NCBI RefSeq assembly: GCF_900101845.1
Contig: NZ_FNAM01000001.1
Coordinates: 310,001 to 374,000 of the forward strand
Direction: 5' to 3'
From: Sporomusa acidovorans
GTDB taxonomy: Bacteria; Bacillota; Negativicutes; Sporomusales; Sporomusaceae
Length of the DNA: 64,000 bases
A model generated the notes under the pieces. That model did not search any database. It worked only from the letters and a program-made list of their open reading frames with translations, and had not been told where the DNA came from. Below, piece after piece: positions 43,956 to 53,035 of the stretch. Numbering within the stretch: position 1 is the first letter of the stretch; every line of letters starts with the position of its first letter. The position numbers were made by a program, and so were the translations under genes.

Positions 43956-44522
43956 TTAATGTAATTCAGATTCAAGTGATACCATAATAAATTTAGCGCG
44001 AAATACTTCCTGACTATCATTCCTAGTTTTTACCCAAATAAAATATTTATTGCCCCTTTTTTTTACTATCTCAGCTTTAGCAACCAGCTTTTCGCTTTCA
44101 CGCACGGCAATTTTGTACTTAATATTAGCAACCCCGGTTACAGCCAGAGGTGCATCAATAATAGCCAGCGCCAGTGAATTTGCCTGGGCAAAAACATAAT
44201 GTCCCCGTGCCACCTTGTTTTTTTCAAATACCATATCAGGCGTTATCGTCATTAACGATATACCCGATTTTCCCAATTCAAGGTCAATTAATTCACCAAC
44301 AACGTCGGCACTGGAGATGGCTTTCAGCTTATTCCGGGCTTCCTCCGCCATCTGCTTAGTACGTTCTCTAAGCTCGGGTATACCAAGTTCCAGCCTGTCA
44401 AGTCGAATCGTTTGCACACTAACATTTAAATGTGCCGCTAATTCTTCATCAGTAAGAAAAGGTGTATTGAGCAACTTTTCTTTTAACTGTTTTTGACGTA
44501 TTTTTTTTTGAACTCGCGCCAT
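43956..44522 (-). CDS. fapR: Fatty acid and phospholipid regulator FapR
   Basis: FapR represses fab/plsX genes until malonyl-CoA binds. The 188-residue protein has an N-terminal helix-turn-helix ([20 protein letters not shown] then [14 protein letters not shown]) and a C-terminal hot-dog domain with [10 protein letters not shown] and [20 protein letters not shown] start at ATG 44522 (MARVQKK). It has its own promoter with a FapR-box-like site, immediately after the rpmF terminator. Confidence 0.94.
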   Translation of the reverse strand: MARVQKKIRQKQLKEKLLNTPFLTDEELAAHLNVSVQTIRLDRLELGIPELRERTKQMAEEARNKLKAISSADVVGELIDLELGKSGISLMTITPDMVFEKNKVARGHYVFAQANSLALAIIDAPLAVTGVANIKYKIAVRESEKLVAKAEIVKKRGNKYFIWVKTRNDSQEVFRAKFIMVSLESELH

Positions 44523-44557
44523 AACATCACCTAGTTTTATCAGCAAGTAATAATATC

Positions 44558-44600
44558 AATTAATAGTATTAATTATAGCTAGTTAGTACCAATTATGCAA
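44558..44600 (-). promoter_or_regulatory. fapR promoter with candidate FapR operator
   Basis: TTGCAT (44600-44595), 17 bp and TATAAT (44577-44572) form a strong promoter. The spacer contains GGTACTAA (44590-44583), half of the known TTAGTACC/GGTACTAA box, and a perfect 17-bp palindrome AATTAATAcTATTAATT lies at 44574-44558, just after the -10. Autoregulation is inferred. Confidence 0.65.
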
Positions 44601-44608
44601 GTAAAAAA

Positions 44609-44647
44609 GTGAGCAAGATAAAATTAATCGCCTTTTATCTTGCTCAC
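44609..44647 (-). terminator. Terminator after rpmF, bidirectional
   Basis: A perfect 15-bp stem (44609-44623 with 44633-44647, arm GTGAGCAAGATAAAA) has a 9-nt loop and T-runs on both sides. Confidence 0.92.
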
Positions 44648-44658
44648 TGCTTATTTTT

Positions 44659-44835
44659 TTATTCTGCTTGAACCACAACTTTACCATTATAATGACCACA
44701 TTCAGGACACACACGGTGAGGCATTTTCTTTTCGTGACACTGAGGACACTCAACTAAACCGGGAATAGTAAGCTTCCAATTAGCACGACGCTTATCGCGG
44801 CGAGATTTTGACATTTTGCGCTTAGGTACCGCCAT
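44659..44835 (-). CDS. rpmF: 50S ribosomal protein L32
   Basis: The 58-residue protein is missing from simple ORF lists because it is short. It starts [20 protein letters not shown], followed by the zinc-binding pairs [10 protein letters not shown] and [11 protein letters not shown]. All four cysteines are present, so it is the Zn-form. It lies 41 bp after yceD, the standard yceD-rpmF pair. Confidence 0.95.
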   Translation of the reverse strand: MAVPKRKMSKSRRDKRRANWKLTIPGLVECPQCHEKKMPHRVCPECGHYNGKVVVQAE

Positions 44836-44876
44836 TTATTTCCACCTCCTTAACCAAATTGACCAACCTGCATATC

Positions 44877-45398
44877 TCAGTCCTTTGACAAGAGTTTTCC
44901 TAAAACCGCAAGCCTTGGATCAATTTTAGTCGGGTTGCAGCCGCAGGTATTTATGTTTAAGTTGGCTCCGCACTTAGGACATAGCCCGCGGCAAGTCTCA
45001 CTACACACAGGTTTAATGGGCTCGGCCAACAAAATACTTTCACGAATCAAGTCGGTAATATCGATTTCATCATCGCTAAAATAATTAATTTCTTCGGAAT
45101 CAGAATTTTCTTCGTTTCTTTTTAACTCAATTTCTCGATATTCCTCACTGAAGGGAATGGTAAGTACTGTAACCATATTTTCAAGGCAACGGCTACAACA
45201 TTGTTCCAAACGGGCGTTAATTTTGCCGGTTACCTCTAAAACAGTGCCCTTATTTGTTATCAGACCGTCAATAAGCACATCTTCTTCTACAGAAAACTGC
45301 TCTTCGTTAAGGCCTAACTCTTCGGCTGAAACTTTAAAAGAAAAGGGTTGGTTTTTCCCAAGCTCTTTTCTTATTTGTGTTATAGTAATTTTTATCAT
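44877..45398 (-). CDS. YceD family (DUF177) protein
   Basis: The 173-residue protein has the DUF177 layout: N-terminal IKITITQIRKELG, a Cys pair in CCSRC, an acidic middle and CRGLCPKCGANLNINTCGC near the C-terminus (possible Zn site). YceD is linked to 23S rRNA metabolism. The ATG at 45398 is chosen because the upstream 16 codons have no ribosome site. It is transcribed with rpmF from a consensus promoter. Confidence 0.9.
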   Translation of the reverse strand: MIKITITQIRKELGKNQPFSFKVSAEELGLNEEQFSVEEDVLIDGLITNKGTVLEVTGKINARLEQCCSRCLENMVTVLTIPFSEEYREIELKRNEENSDSEEINYFSDDEIDITDLIRESILLAEPIKPVCSETCRGLCPKCGANLNINTCGCNPTKIDPRLAVLGKLLSKD

Positions 45399-45417
45399 TT
45401 TCCACCAACCTTCATCT

Positions 45418-45446
45418 ATTATATCGACACGCTCAGTGTTTGTCAA
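45418..45446 (-). promoter_or_regulatory. Consensus promoter of yceD-rpmF
   Basis: TTGACA (45446-45441), exactly 17 bp and TATAAT (45423-45418) match the sigma-A consensus perfectly, 20 bp before the start of yceD. Confidence 0.9.
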
Positions 45447-45458
45447 GAAATAAGAAAA

Positions 45459-45481
45459 GCAGGGAACAAAGTGCCCCCTGC
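45459..45481 (-). terminator. Terminator after ackA
   Basis: GCAGGG (45459-45464) pairs with CCCTGC (45476-45481), then the minus strand reads TTTTCTTATTT. Confidence 0.7.
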
Positions 45482-45505
45482 TATCATGCGAAGGTTGGAC
45501 GACAG

Positions 45506-46708
45506 TTATGCAAGGTTACCGCAAATCGCTTTGGTATCACGAGCGATAACAAGTTCTTCATTTGTCGGGATGACAAACATTTTGACTTTAGCACCATCGA
45601 CACTGATTTCTTGTGCTTTACCACGAACGTTGTTTTTGGCAGGATCAATACGGGTTCCCAAGAACTCAAGACCATTGCCAATTTTTTCACGCATTGTAAT
45701 GGAATTTTCACCAAGACCCGCAGTAAACACAATAACATCAACGCCGCCCATAGCAGCAACATAAGAACCGATAAATTTCCGGACCCTATAGGCAAACAAA
45801 TCCAAAGCCAGCGCAGCACGCTCATTACCGGCATTGGCAGCTTCCTCAACATCCCGGAAATCACTTGATACTCCGGAAACGCCAAGCACACCTGACTTTT
45901 TATTCAGGTAATTATCCACTTGATCGGCACTTAAATTTTCTTTTTTCATGATAAAAGGAACAATAGCAGGATCAAGACCGCCGGAACGGGTCCCCATGAC
46001 TAAACCTTCCAAGGGAGTAAAGCCCATACTGGTATCTATGCACTTACCGTTTTTAATGGCCGCAATACTGGCGCCATTACCTAAGTGGCAAGTAATAATC
46101 CGCAAATCGGATAATTTTTCACCCATAAGTTCAGCCACTTGTTGTGATACAAATTTATGGGATGTACCATGGAAGCCGTACCGTCTCACACCATATTTTT
46201 CATAGGCTTCGTAGGGAATCGCATAAAGAAATGCCTCTTTAGGCATCGTTTGATGGAATGCAGTGTCAAAAACAGCTACCTGGGGAACACCAGGCATAAT
46301 TTCTGAGCAAGCATTTATCCCCATAATATTAGGCGGATTATGCAGTGGTGCCATTTCAATGCATTCTTCCAATGCTTTCATTACAGCAGGAGTAATTAAT
46401 ACGGAATCGGCAAATTTTTCACCACCATGTACAACCCGGTGGCCAACTGCCGAAATCTCTTTCATACTGGAAATTACACCATGTTTAGGATCAGTTAAAG
46501 CGTCAATAACAAGTTTTATACCAATGCTATGATTGCTGATAGCGGCGTTAATAACAACTTTGTCTTTGCCGGCTGGCTGATGCGTCAGCACCGAACCCTC
46601 TATTCCAATACGTTCAACCAGGCCTTTAGCCAAAACCGACTCATCATTCATATTAACCAGTTGGTACTTAATTGAAGAGCTACCACAGTTAACGACTAAA
46701 ACTTTCAC
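45506..46708 (-). CDS. ackA: Acetate kinase
   Basis: AckA makes ATP from acetyl phosphate in fermentation. The 400-residue protein begins [15 protein letters not shown], has [19 protein letters not shown] and FTAGLGENS, all family hallmarks. GTG at 46708 follows AAGGAGG by eight bases. No pta gene is adjacent. It has a terminator behind it. Confidence 0.97.
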   Translation of the reverse strand: MKVLVVNCGSSSIKYQLVNMNDESVLAKGLVERIGIEGSVLTHQPAGKDKVVINAAISNHSIGIKLVIDALTDPKHGVISSMKEISAVGHRVVHGGEKFADSVLITPAVMKALEECIEMAPLHNPPNIMGINACSEIMPGVPQVAVFDTAFHQTMPKEAFLYAIPYEAYEKYGVRRYGFHGTSHKFVSQQVAELMGEKLSDLRIITCHLGNGASIAAIKNGKCIDTSMGFTPLEGLVMGTRSGGLDPAIVPFIMKKENLSADQVDNYLNKKSGVLGVSGVSSDFRDVEEAANAGNERAALALDLFAYRVRKFIGSYVAAMGGVDVIVFTAGLGENSITMREKIGNGLEFLGTRIDPAKNNVRGKAQEISVDGAKVKMFVIPTNEELVIARDTKAICGNLA

Positions 46709-46850
46709 AACAGAATCCTCCTTATTTTGGGAGATACACAGCAGTCAGAAAACGCAACCGCATATATACCCTTGTTTTACTAACTGTTTTTTATGTTTTC
46801 GACACCTGACTTATTTTCCCTTCAACTATCAAAATTATTTAATAAAAAAT

Positions 46851-46878
46851 TTCACAAACAGCAAAAATAGGTTACAAT
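46851..46878 (+). promoter_or_regulatory. Promoter of the tmcAL gene
   Basis: TTCACA (46851-46856), 16 bp and TACAAT (46873-46878) lie just before the start at 46897. The region 46709-46850 is AT-rich and contains a TGTCGAA word (minus strand near 46799), too short to call a Spo0A site. Confidence 0.55.
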
Positions 46879-46896
46879 AACACCTGGGTGAACAAA

Positions 46897-48141
46897 ATGA
46901 ATGTAGTTGGTATGATTGTCGAATATAATCCTTTTCACAACGGTCATTTATGGCATTTGACCGAAGCCAAACGAATTGCCAGTGCCCAATTTGCGATTGG
47001 CGTTATGAGCGGACACTTTTTGCAGCGCGGTGAACCATCAATCCTGGATAAATGGTCGCGAGCCAACATGGCCGTTCAGGCCGGGGTTGATCTGGTAATC
47101 GAACTACCCACTGTTTTTTCTGTGCGCAGCGCCCAATATTTTGCTACAGGCGGTATTCAACTGCTTGCTCGCCTGGGGATCGTCAGCCATGTCTGTTTTG
47201 GAACCGAAACTCCTGATTTGGCCGGACTTATTTCCGTCGCCCACGCTTTAAACAAAAAAAATGTTATCCGTATCATGCGCGAAAATATGAAAACAGGACA
47301 GACATATGCCGCCAGCCTGGCAGCAGCCTTAGCGTTGACAACAGATGCCGCCAGCCTGGCTCAAACTCCGAATAATCTCTTAGCCATTGAGTACTTGCGA
47401 GCCATTGAAACCTATGCTCCCAGTCTGCAACCGCTTCCCATACAACGTTTATCTGCCAATTATCATGATACAGGTATTAATGCTTCTATTGCTAGTGCCA
47501 CCGCCGTACGAACAACCCTTCTGAAAGATGGAATTTTAATTCCTGGCAGCCCGGCCTGGAAGGCTGTCCCTCCGGGTAGTGCCAAACAAATTAACGATTT
47601 GGTTTTACTTGGTAAAGCACCGGTAACGTTAACAGCCTTAAGTGATATTATTTTAGCAAAAATCAGAACTATGAACATCAATGAGATTGCTGCCCTACCA
47701 GAAGTAAATGAAGGCCTGCATAATAAAATAAGCGCTGCCGCTTTACAAGCAACAACCGCTCAGCAATTACTGTTCCAAATAAAAAGCAAGCGCTACACAT
47801 TAACTCGCTTACAACGAATTATCATCTACGCACTTCTGGGAATAACCAAAGAAAAGCTATCTGCATTTGATCAGACCGGTCCGCTGTATATTCGTATCCT
47901 GGCATTCAACGACAACGGCCGAAAATTATTAAAAGAGATCCGCAAGCAAGCTCTTGTTCCTGTTATAACCAAAACATCCCAGTTTCTTACAAGTAAGCAA
48001 CGTCAACATAAAAACTTATCTACGTTGCAAGAAATGCTAGCCTATGATATTGCCGCAACAGATATCTACATGCTTGGTTCACCGAATCACCAATGGAAAG
48101 CAGGCGGTCAGGATTATCACATATCTCCTCAATATGTTTAA
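46897..48141 (+). CDS. tmcAL: tRNA(Met) cytidine acetate ligase TmcAL (YlbM)
   Basis: TmcAL forms N4-acetylcytidine at the wobble base of elongator tRNA-Met using acetate and ATP. The 414-residue protein starts GMIVEYNPFHNGHLWHL, with the HxGH nucleotidyltransferase motif, then MSGHFLQRGEP. I choose ATG 46897 with GGGTG six bases upstream. It is divergent from ackA, which supplies acetyl phosphate/acetate, and convergent with ylbK by 4 bp overlap. Confidence 0.92.
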   Translation: MNVVGMIVEYNPFHNGHLWHLTEAKRIASAQFAIGVMSGHFLQRGEPSILDKWSRANMAVQAGVDLVIELPTVFSVRSAQYFATGGIQLLARLGIVSHVCFGTETPDLAGLISVAHALNKKNVIRIMRENMKTGQTYAASLAAALALTTDAASLAQTPNNLLAIEYLRAIETYAPSLQPLPIQRLSANYHDTGINASIASATAVRTTLLKDGILIPGSPAWKAVPPGSAKQINDLVLLGKAPVTLTALSDIILAKIRTMNINEIAALPEVNEGLHNKISAAALQATTAQQLLFQIKSKRYTLTRLQRIIIYALLGITKEKLSAFDQTGPLYIRILAFNDNGRKLLKEIRKQALVPVITKTSQFLTSKQRQHKNLSTLQEMLAYDIAATDIYMLGSPNHQWKAGGQDYHISPQYV

Positions 48142-48905
48142 TCAGACATAAGCTCCTTAATTTGGGGAATAACCGCCTCAGCAGCTCTTTCTCCCGCTAA
48201 AGCACACTCATCCATCATCGCAAATGAACTTGGTGGAAAATTTCCTACGTCAGGTTGAATAAGAATATTGCAATGATGCTGGCGATGTTTACATAATTCT
48301 CTTTCCATAATATCAATAGCTTGAATAATCACATCAAACATATTGGTAATATTGCATATTGTCCCTGCATGTGCCAAGTCAACTGCAATAACAATGTCTG
48401 CTCCCATATTGCGGACAATATCAACCGGCGTTGGGTTTAATACCGCACCATCTATAAACAATCGGTCATCGATAGCAAAAGGAATAAAAATTCCCGGAAC
48501 AGAAATACTGGCTCTTACCGCTTGGGCAACATCTCCCTCAGTAAAAACAAATTCGTGTCCACTATTCAATTCAGTTGCTACAATTGCTAAAGGTATCTTA
48601 AGTTCTGAAAAATTTTTTTGTCTTGTTAACAGACGGATCGTTGCCAACGCGCGCTCCCCTGAAACAATCCCCATTTGCGGAATAACAAAATCCAACCAAT
48701 GACGTTTCTTTAAGTTTTGCGCTAATTTCAACATAATTTCCGGATCAAGCCCCGAGGCGTATAACGCACCAATCAAACTGCCAATGCTGCAGCCGGCAAT
48801 ATAATCTATCGGGATATGATGAGTTTTTAGTACTTTTAAAACCCCGATATGAGCAATTCCTCTTAGACCGCCCGAACCTAAAGCTAAACCGATTTTTGGT
48901 GGCAC
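48138..48905 (-). CDS. ylbK: Patatin-like phospholipase (YlbK/RssA family)
   Basis: The 255-residue protein has the patatin dyad: oxyanion loop GSGGLRG, GCSIGSL (Ser nucleophile) and DGAVLNP (Asp). It may hydrolyse lipids. GTG at 48905 follows GGAGGGG. It overlaps the 3' end of tmcAL by 4 bp, convergently. ylbJ, ylbK and ylbM are neighbours in Bacillus too. Confidence 0.9.
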   Translation of the reverse strand: MPPKIGLALGSGGLRGIAHIGVLKVLKTHHIPIDYIAGCSIGSLIGALYASGLDPEIMLKLAQNLKKRHWLDFVIPQMGIVSGERALATIRLLTRQKNFSELKIPLAIVATELNSGHEFVFTEGDVAQAVRASISVPGIFIPFAIDDRLFIDGAVLNPTPVDIVRNMGADIVIAVDLAHAGTICNITNMFDVIIQAIDIMERELCKHRQHHCNILIQPDVGNFPPSSFAMMDECALAGERAAEAVIPQIKELMSD

Positions 48906-49022
48906 GATCTATCCCCTCCAATACAACTAAGTGTATTTGGTATTTCATATTTAGTTATATTACCTCCGGCCTATCCATATATATATTATCAAACCGCACG
49001 GCTTGGAGGAGGAGATTAACAT

Positions 49023-50273
49023 ATGCGGATTTGGGGCAGTGGCAGACGTTATCGTTCACGGTTACTAACTTATTTTATGGCCTTTTGTACTGTTTTTATT
49101 ACTATTGCAATGGTAATATACCCAAAAGATGCTTTTGATTCGGCAATCATGGGCTTGAATTTGTGGTGGAATGTAGTCTTTCCCTCTCTACTGCCTTTTT
49201 TTATTTTATCCGAGATTCTGATGGGGATTGGCGTTGTTCATTTTATTGGTGTTTTACTGGAACCGCTAATGAGACCCATATTTAATGTCCCGGGAGTTGG
49301 CGCTTTCGCAATGTCCATGGGATTAGCTTCAGGTTATCCCATGGATGCTGTAATCACATGCAGATTCCGAAAAAATCAACTTTGTACTGCTGTGGAAGCC
49401 GAACGTCTGTTATCCTTTACGAATACTGCTGATCCACTCTTTATGTTTGGCGCAGTAGCAGTGGGTATGTTTGGCATGCCGGAGTTAGGAGCAACGATAG
49501 CTCTTTCCCACTATATTTCAAGTTTTCTTGTCGGGGTTGCTTTCAGATTCCACGGTCGGAACCGGGATAACTATATCACCGACGCGCCGATAGCCAAAAG
49601 CAATATTATCATTCGTGCCTTTAGAGCTCTATACAAAGCTCGCCAGGAAGATAAGCGTTCAGCGGGGCAACTGCTTGGTGATGCCGTAAAATCATCAATG
49701 AATACCATCATACTAATTGGTGGCTTCATTATTGTTTTTTCAGTATTTATTCGCATCATGACCGTCATTGGCGTTACCGATATTTTATCTCATCTATTTG
49801 CATCCTTGCTAAATTGCATTACCTACAGCACTAATCTGACACCAGCTTTAGTAAGCGGCTTTTTCGAAATAGATTTAGGAACATTGGCAGCCAGTCAAGC
49901 CAACGCTCCCCTGATTGAAAAAGTTGCTATTGCCAGCGCTATTATCGCCTGGAGTGGTCTTTCCGTTCACGGTCAAGTAGCCAGTATTGTTATCGAATCA
50001 GGCATCCGTATGACTCCCTACATGGTAGGCAGACTACTTCATGCCGTATTTGCCGCAATCCTGACCGTGCTATTTCTTGGATCAGGACAAAGCATAACCA
50101 AACTGATAGCTATTCCAGTATCAATTAGCCTAAGCCAAAGTAACGGCATAAACTTCTGGTTGACCAGAATGGAACAAACTACCTATCAAATCGGGATCAT
50201 CCTGTGCATGATGATTATTTTATCAATTGCCATCCATATATCAAAAGGGATCTACCACTATGTAAAAAAATAA
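49023..50273 (+). CDS. ylbJ: Sporulation integral membrane protein YlbJ
   Basis: The 416-residue protein has about eight membrane helices and the YlbJ pattern: NLWWNVVFPSLLPFFILSEI, GVGAFAMSMGLASGYPMDAV, RLLSFTNTADPLFMFGAVA and SGLSVHGQVASI. YlbJ is needed for spore cortex formation in Bacillus. GGAGGAGG is upstream. It supports a sporulating host. Confidence 0.92.
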   Translation: MRIWGSGRRYRSRLLTYFMAFCTVFITIAMVIYPKDAFDSAIMGLNLWWNVVFPSLLPFFILSEILMGIGVVHFIGVLLEPLMRPIFNVPGVGAFAMSMGLASGYPMDAVITCRFRKNQLCTAVEAERLLSFTNTADPLFMFGAVAVGMFGMPELGATIALSHYISSFLVGVAFRFHGRNRDNYITDAPIAKSNIIIRAFRALYKARQEDKRSAGQLLGDAVKSSMNTIILIGGFIIVFSVFIRIMTVIGVTDILSHLFASLLNCITYSTNLTPALVSGFFEIDLGTLAASQANAPLIEKVAIASAIIAWSGLSVHGQVASIVIESGIRMTPYMVGRLLHAVFAAILTVLFLGSGQSITKLIAIPVSISLSQSNGINFWLTRMEQTTYQIGIILCMMIILSIAIHISKGIYHYVKK

Positions 50274-50294
50274 ATTATTCCTCAGATTATATCC

Positions 50295-50747
50295 CTATTC
50301 ATTTTTATTTTGTTGTAAATCCCTGTGTCCTTGACGAACTACTTCCAGAGTTTGCTCTAAATTATTTAAAACATGCTTAAATACTTCATCCGCATAGTTA
50401 ACCGCATCAACTTGCAAGTCTTTTGCTGATTTACGCGCCTGTGCAATCAACTCATTTGCTTGTTCCTGCGCCTGCTTATTAATTATGTTATCATCTGTAA
50501 GCTTGATAACATAAGCTTTTGCCTGTTCAACAATACTTTGAGCTTCTTTCTGCGCTTCGTCGAGAATACGCTGACGCTCGGTAATAATCCTTTTAGCTTC
50601 CGAAATTTCTTTAGGCAAAAGTTCGCGAAAATCGTCTAAAAATTTTGCCAAGTCATCTTCTTCCACCACTCTTTTATTCGTAAAAGGTACACGAGCAGCT
50701 TCTACTAACAATGTTTCCATTTCATCCAATAGCTTTTCAATATCCAT
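50295..50747 (-). CDS. Coiled-coil protein downstream of coaD
   Basis: The 150-residue protein is a long charged helix from about 40 to 140 (ERQRILDEAQKEAQSIVEQA, QEQANELIAQARKSAKD), similar in texture to ATP synthase b/E subunits, under which such genes are often annotated. I choose ATG 50747 (MDIEKLLDEM) after GGGAG. Its place 12 bp after coaD is conserved in Negativicutes and clostridia; the function is unknown. Confidence 0.8.
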   Translation of the reverse strand: MDIEKLLDEMETLLVEAARVPFTNKRVVEEDDLAKFLDDFRELLPKEISEAKRIITERQRILDEAQKEAQSIVEQAKAYVIKLTDDNIINKQAQEQANELIAQARKSAKDLQVDAVNYADEVFKHVLNNLEQTLEVVRQGHRDLQQNKNE

Positions 50748-50776
50748 AATCTTCTCCCTTCCCATTACACAAAAAT

Positions 50777-51262
50777 CTAACTTTTTTCACGAATTCTTTT
50801 TATAATTTTATCTTGTAAACATTCAGGTACAAATTCGCTAATAGGGCCGCCAAATTTAGCTAATTCTTTAATTCCACTTGAACTTATAAAGGAATACTCA
50901 CTGCTTGTCATCATAAAAATCGTTTCCATCTGTGGATCAATTTTTTTTATGAGCAAAGCCCGTTGGAACTCGTATTCAAAGTCACTTAAGGCCCGCAGGC
51001 CTCGAATAATAAAATTACTGTTCTGACGCCGTACATAGTCATTTAATAAACCGGAAAAACTGTCTACTTTAATATTGGGGATATCCTTAACCGCCATGTT
51101 TAACATTTCTACCCGTTCTTGCATAGTAAATAACGGTTTTTTATTAGGATTATGAAATACCGCTACAATAACTAAATCAAACATGTTGCTGGCCCGCGAA
51201 AATATATCAATATGCCCATTCGTAACTGGATCAAAACTGCCAGGGCAAACTCCTATCCGCAT
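50777..51262 (-). CDS. coaD: Phosphopantetheine adenylyltransferase
   Basis: CoaD catalyses the penultimate step of coenzyme A synthesis. The 161-residue protein has CPGSFDPVTNGHIDI (TxGH motif), RGLRALSDFEYE and the C-terminal FISSSGIKELAKFGG. It lies 1 bp after rsmD, the usual pair. Confidence 0.96.
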   Translation of the reverse strand: MRIGVCPGSFDPVTNGHIDIFSRASNMFDLVIVAVFHNPNKKPLFTMQERVEMLNMAVKDIPNIKVDSFSGLLNDYVRRQNSNFIIRGLRALSDFEYEFQRALLIKKIDPQMETIFMMTSSEYSFISSSGIKELAKFGGPISEFVPECLQDKIIKRIREKS

Positions 51263-51263
51263 A

Positions 51264-51863
51264 TCAACTGCCTCCTAAAGTAGTTTTTTCATCTTGTATC
51301 AAAAAAGCCACCAATGTCTCTCCATAACGCTCGCTCCGAACCAGCTTCAAATAATGCCAGTCAGTATTGATCTGCTCATGTTTCGAATGTTCAACAACAA
51401 TAACTCCTCCATGTTCGACAACATCACTCATATCAAGTTTTTGAAGTGCAGTATTTACTAATCCCCGGTTATAAGGGGGGTCAACAAATACAAGTGTAAA
51501 CAGCCTCCCTGACTTATTTAATGCATCTAGCACTTTGAGCGAATCACCACGTCGAACTTCAGCCATCTTACAAAAATTTGCATGATTAATATTTTCTTTG
51601 ACTGCAGCCAGACTTGCTAAACTATGATCTACAAATAGTGTGTGTGCTGCCCCGCGGCTAAGTGACTCTAATCCCAAATTACCGGTACCGGCAAATAAAT
51701 CCAAGACTGTGGCCTCTGCTAGTGCATTTCGGCCATTAGGCAATTCCAGATTCGCGAGAATATTAAAAATAGACTCCTTAACCCGGTCAGCAGTAGGACG
51801 GACATCAAGACCCCTAGGAACTTTAAGCTTAATTCCCTTGGCAATTCCTGTTATAATTCGCAT
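51264..51863 (-). CDS. rsmD: 16S rRNA (guanine966-N2)-methyltransferase
   Basis: The 199-residue methyltransferase has RIITGIAKGIKLKVPRG, RPTADRVKESIFNIL, SAM loop DLFAGTGNLGLESLSRGA and catalytic FVDPPYNRG. I start at the ATG (51863) preceded by GAGGT; a longer open frame upstream is not conserved. Confidence 0.94.
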   Translation of the reverse strand: MRIITGIAKGIKLKVPRGLDVRPTADRVKESIFNILANLELPNGRNALAEATVLDLFAGTGNLGLESLSRGAAHTLFVDHSLASLAAVKENINHANFCKMAEVRRGDSLKVLDALNKSGRLFTLVFVDPPYNRGLVNTALQKLDMSDVVEHGGVIVVEHSKHEQINTDWHYLKLVRSERYGETLVAFLIQDEKTTLGGS

Positions 51864-52036
51864 ACATACCTCAAAAAGTGATTTGAATTTCAAGTTTAAC
51901 ATAAATATTTTAGCACATTTAAGCAGTTGTAGCACTTTTTGCAAAAAATAATGTGCATTTCTTTTATTATTATTTCCATCGCCACTCTCTGCAAACAAAA
52001 AATAACCGGCTGCCCGGCTATTTTTTAATGTTAATA

Positions 52037-52735
52037 TTATCTAAAAACGCGGAAAGCGCCTAAAAATCTTGTTTGATAGTAATCTTTAGACATGGGAGTC
52101 ATTGTTACTGCATTCGCTCCGGAACTAGCATGGATGAACTGTCCATTTCCTACATATATACCGACATGCGAAGGACCGGGAATATATGTACTGTAAAAAA
52201 CCAAATCACCTGGCTGAATATCCGCTAAAGGCACTCTTTGCCCAAAATGATATTGTTCATCAGCCACTCTTGGCAAGGAAACGCCATATTGACTATATAC
52301 ATAGTAGACAAAGCCGGAGCAATCAAATCCTCCCGGAGATGCTCCCCCCCATACATAAGGAACTCCTAAAAACCGCTGGGCAAACCCGGCTAGTCGCTGA
52401 CCAAGTTTTCTATCGCCATTACCACGGCTTACCTCACCAATACCAGTAGCATTTCTTAATATATGCCATGTTCTTAGACCAACAATTCCGTCATCTTCTA
52501 AACCGTTAGCCTGTTGGAACTCAATTACAGCCCGCTTAGTACCTGAACCGAAATTACCATCTACTTCATATTGATAGAATCCCCTTTTTTTTAATTCTGC
52601 TTGCAACATATAGACTGAATCACCTGCATCTCCTTGTCTCAACACTGGCATATTATTTTCTGAAGCAAATGCTGAATTTAATTGAAATAAAAATACACAT
52701 AAAGTTGTAAAAAAAATAATTTTAACTAACTGCAA
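52037..52735 (-). CDS. Secreted NlpC/P60 peptidoglycan endopeptidase
   Basis: The 232-residue protein has a signal peptide (about 1-24, ending SAFA), a peptidoglycan-binding domain (about 30-90: LRQGDAGDSVYMLQAELKKR, then GFYQYEVDGNFG) and an NlpC/P60 domain with catalytic Cys in FDCSGFVYYV, His in PSHVGIYV and a third polar His in FIHASSGA. It cleaves stem peptides. I choose TTG 52735, seven bases after GGGGG; the GTG at 52741 sits on the ribosome site. Confidence 0.9.
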   Translation of the reverse strand: MQLVKIIFFTTLCVFLFQLNSAFASENNMPVLRQGDAGDSVYMLQAELKKRGFYQYEVDGNFGSGTKRAVIEFQQANGLEDDGIVGLRTWHILRNATGIGEVSRGNGDRKLGQRLAGFAQRFLGVPYVWGGASPGGFDCSGFVYYVYSQYGVSLPRVADEQYHFGQRVPLADIQPGDLVFYSTYIPGPSHVGIYVGNGQFIHASSGANAVTMTPMSKDYYQTRFLGAFRVFR

Positions 52736-52846
52736 ATACACACCCCCAGTTGTTCTGCCGGTTTCCCTTTATTTCGACATTTCCAGCAAAATTCCTGTAG
52801 GACTAAAGGCTTATAATATGTCCGAAAAAAATACACAGTCTTACTG

Positions 52847-52875
52847 TTGACAACATTATTATGAATGTGTATACT
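52847..52875 (+). promoter_or_regulatory. tRNA-Pro promoter
   Basis: TTGACA (52847-52852), 17 bp and TATACT (52870-52875) lie 14 bp upstream of the tRNA, a strong sigma-A promoter. Confidence 0.88.
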
Positions 52876-52889
52876 TAATAACTGTGAGC

Positions 52890-52966
52890 CGGGGCGTAGC
52901 GCAGTTTGGTAGCGCGCTTGGTTCGGGACCAAGAGGCCGCAGGTTCGAATCCTGTCGCCCCGACCA
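52890..52966 (+). tRNA. tRNA-Pro(CGG)
   Basis: The cloverleaf is complete. Acceptor stem CGGGGCG pairs with CGCCCCG, and the D arm reads AGCGC-AGTTTGGTA-GCGC. Anticodon stem CTTGG/CCAAG holds the loop TTCGGGA with anticodon CGG, and the T arm is CAGG-TTCGAAT-CCTG. A discriminator A and encoded CCA follow (52963-52966). It decodes CCG. Confidence 0.96.
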
Positions 52967-53000
52967 GATAAATCCCGAAAATTAATAAACAATAATAAAC

Positions 53001-53032
53001 AAAGCAGAGCGATTGCTCTGCTTTAATTTTTT
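53001..53032 (+). terminator. Terminator after tRNA-Pro
   Basis: AAAGCAGAGC (53001-53010) pairs with GCTCTGCTTT (53015-53024), then AATTTTTT. It faces the convergent radical SAM gene. Confidence 0.9.
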
Positions 53033-53035
53033 CTT

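Noticed and set aside
46790-46805. TGTCGAA words (also near 52778) as Spo0A boxes
   Set aside because: A seven-base word is expected several times by chance in 64 kb; no second site or sporulation gene context.
52726-52992. 88-codon minus-strand frame across the tRNA-Pro
   Set aside because: It is the antisense translation of the tRNA gene, a well-known annotation artefact; it has no ribosome site.
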